DNA of 5,772 bases, from assembly GCA_002327315.1 (NCBI GenBank), contig DCVI01000037.1, positions 1-5,772 of the forward strand. Reading direction: 5' to 3'. The notes beneath the pieces were generated by a model. That model saw only the letters and a list, made by a program, of their open reading frames with translations, had not been told where the DNA came from and did no database searches. Both the position numbers and the translations under genes were made by a program. Below are positions 5,114-5,772 of the stretch, one piece after another; the first letter of the stretch is position 1; every line of letters begins with the position of its first letter. Source of the DNA: Syntrophaceae bacterium UBA2192. Its GTDB lineage: Bacteria > Desulfobacterota > Syntrophia > Syntrophales > UBA2192.

Positions 5114-5772
5114 TCAATCCGGGTTCAATTGCCTCTCCAGCTCCCGCACCCGCTTTTTCAACTGGTGAAGATCCCGGTAGAGCGCGTCGACTTCCTTGTG
5201 GGTGGGCACGGGCAGGAGCTGCAGGATATCCTGAACAACCTCGTTTTTGGCGATAATGAATTCCGACAGCTGATTGAACATCTCGCCGAGTGCCTGGTTG
5301 TACTCCGGCGACTTGAAGAGCGTCATGAAATGGCCTTCAAGGATCTTGACCCACAGGTTGTAGTACTCCTTGGCCTGCTTCGGAACCTTCCCCTGCTGCG
5401 CCAGTTTTTCAACCTCCTGCTGCATCACCTTGGCGGTCTGCTCGAAGGGGAGGTTGAGCAGGGAAAAGAATTCCGCGCTCGTTGCCTTGAGCAAGGCGAG
5501 CTTGTCGAAGAGCAGGTTCATCCGCTCCTGATAGAATCGGGTCAGACCCAGCTGGGGGATGTAAAAGAACTGACGGATCTCTTTTTCGTAGATGTCCTTC
5601 AGCGTCTTGAAGAACTCCTGGTCCAGGTTCTCGAAGTGGTAGGCCTCGACCTTCCTGCCGATCTTGCCGGCCTTCTCGATGTTGCCCTTCTGAATCTGAA
5701 AGCAGGTGTCCCAGGAGGCTTCGGCGACCTTGAGAAACAGGTCGGGGAGGGCGTCAAGACTCTTCGATGCGG
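5114..5772 (-). CDS. phaE: Class III PHA synthase subunit PhaE, cut by the right edge
   Basis: The non-catalytic subunit that activates PhaC in class III synthases. The frame stays open to the window edge, so the visible 218 residues are the C-terminal part and the true start lies outside. An internal Met at 5521 is not the start, because homologous-looking sequence (WDTCFQIQKGNIEK, YHFENLDQEFFKTLKD, FFYIPQLGLTRFYQERMN) continues upstream of it. The FYIPQLGLTR block and the segment EYYNLWVKILEGHFMTLFKS followed by PEYNQALG are typical of PhaE. The C-terminus LLPVPTHKEVDALYRDLHQLKKRVRELERQ is the family's usual final helix and coiled coil. With relatives near 350-380 residues, roughly the N-terminal third is missing. 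It precedes phaC by 33 bases, and the pair is evidently translated from one transcript. Confidence 0.95.
   Translation of the reverse strand, partial: ASKSLDALPDLFLKVAEASWDTCFQIQKGNIEKAGKIGRKVEAYHFENLDQEFFKTLKDIYEKEIRQFFYIPQLGLTRFYQERMNLLFDKLALLKATSAEFFSLLNLPFEQTAKVMQQEVEKLAQQGKVPKQAKEYYNLWVKILEGHFMTLFKSPEYNQALGEMFNQLSEFIIAKNEVVQDILQLLPVPTHKEVDALYRDLHQLKKRVRELERQLNPD

Noticed and set aside
5114..5521. phaE read as a complete 135-residue gene starting at 5521
   Set aside because: The same frame continues open to the window edge with clear PhaE-like sequence, so the Met at 5521 is internal and the gene is cut by the edge.

Overview
The window is a polyhydroxyalkanoate (PHA, bacterial storage polyester) gene cluster. 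The synthase is the two-subunit class III type (PhaC plus PhaE). Around it lie a PhaR-type regulator, two phasin-like granule proteins, a small protein with a PhaE-like C-terminal end, a MaoC-fold enoyl-CoA hydratase of the PhaJ type, and a double-GAF protein. The DNA is GC-rich, with strong Shine-Dalgarno sites. A GC-rich class III PHA locus combined with PhaR, short phasins and a GAF protein ending in a WSHRCWF-like tail fits Desulfobacterota (former Deltaproteobacteria, for example Syntrophales or Syntrophobacterales). That placement is an inference from gene content and not from a marker gene.

Layout, left to right. Positions 1-62 (minus) hold the first 20 codons of an unidentified gene, with its own near-consensus sigma-70 promoter at 117-145. 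Positions 225-692 (minus) are phaR. The 285-base gap at 693-977 is an AT-rich divergent control region. It holds two copies of a TTRCAATGCAACA motif, a 33-base dyad and a good promoter reading right. Positions 978-1271 and 1342-1620 (plus) are twin phasin-like genes, followed by the PhaE-like small gene at 1736-2221 (plus). This rightward group meets a leftward operon at 2222-2278. Read in its own direction, that operon is phaE (from beyond the right edge to 5114), phaC (5080-3845), the double-GAF gene (3780-2734) and phaJ (2704-2279), with gaps of 33, 64 and 29 bases.

How the parts fit. PhaJ would supply (R)-3-hydroxyacyl-CoA from enoyl-CoA, and no phaA or phaB is in view. PhaC-PhaE would polymerise it, the phasin-like proteins would coat the granule, and PhaR would sense polymer and release the phasin promoter (and perhaps its own) through the repeated motif. 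The least expected parts are the strongly basic C-terminal extension of PhaC (about residues 362-411), the GAF sensor inside the synthase operon, and the free-standing PhaE-like protein. No mobile elements, tRNA or rRNA genes or CRISPR arrays were seen.
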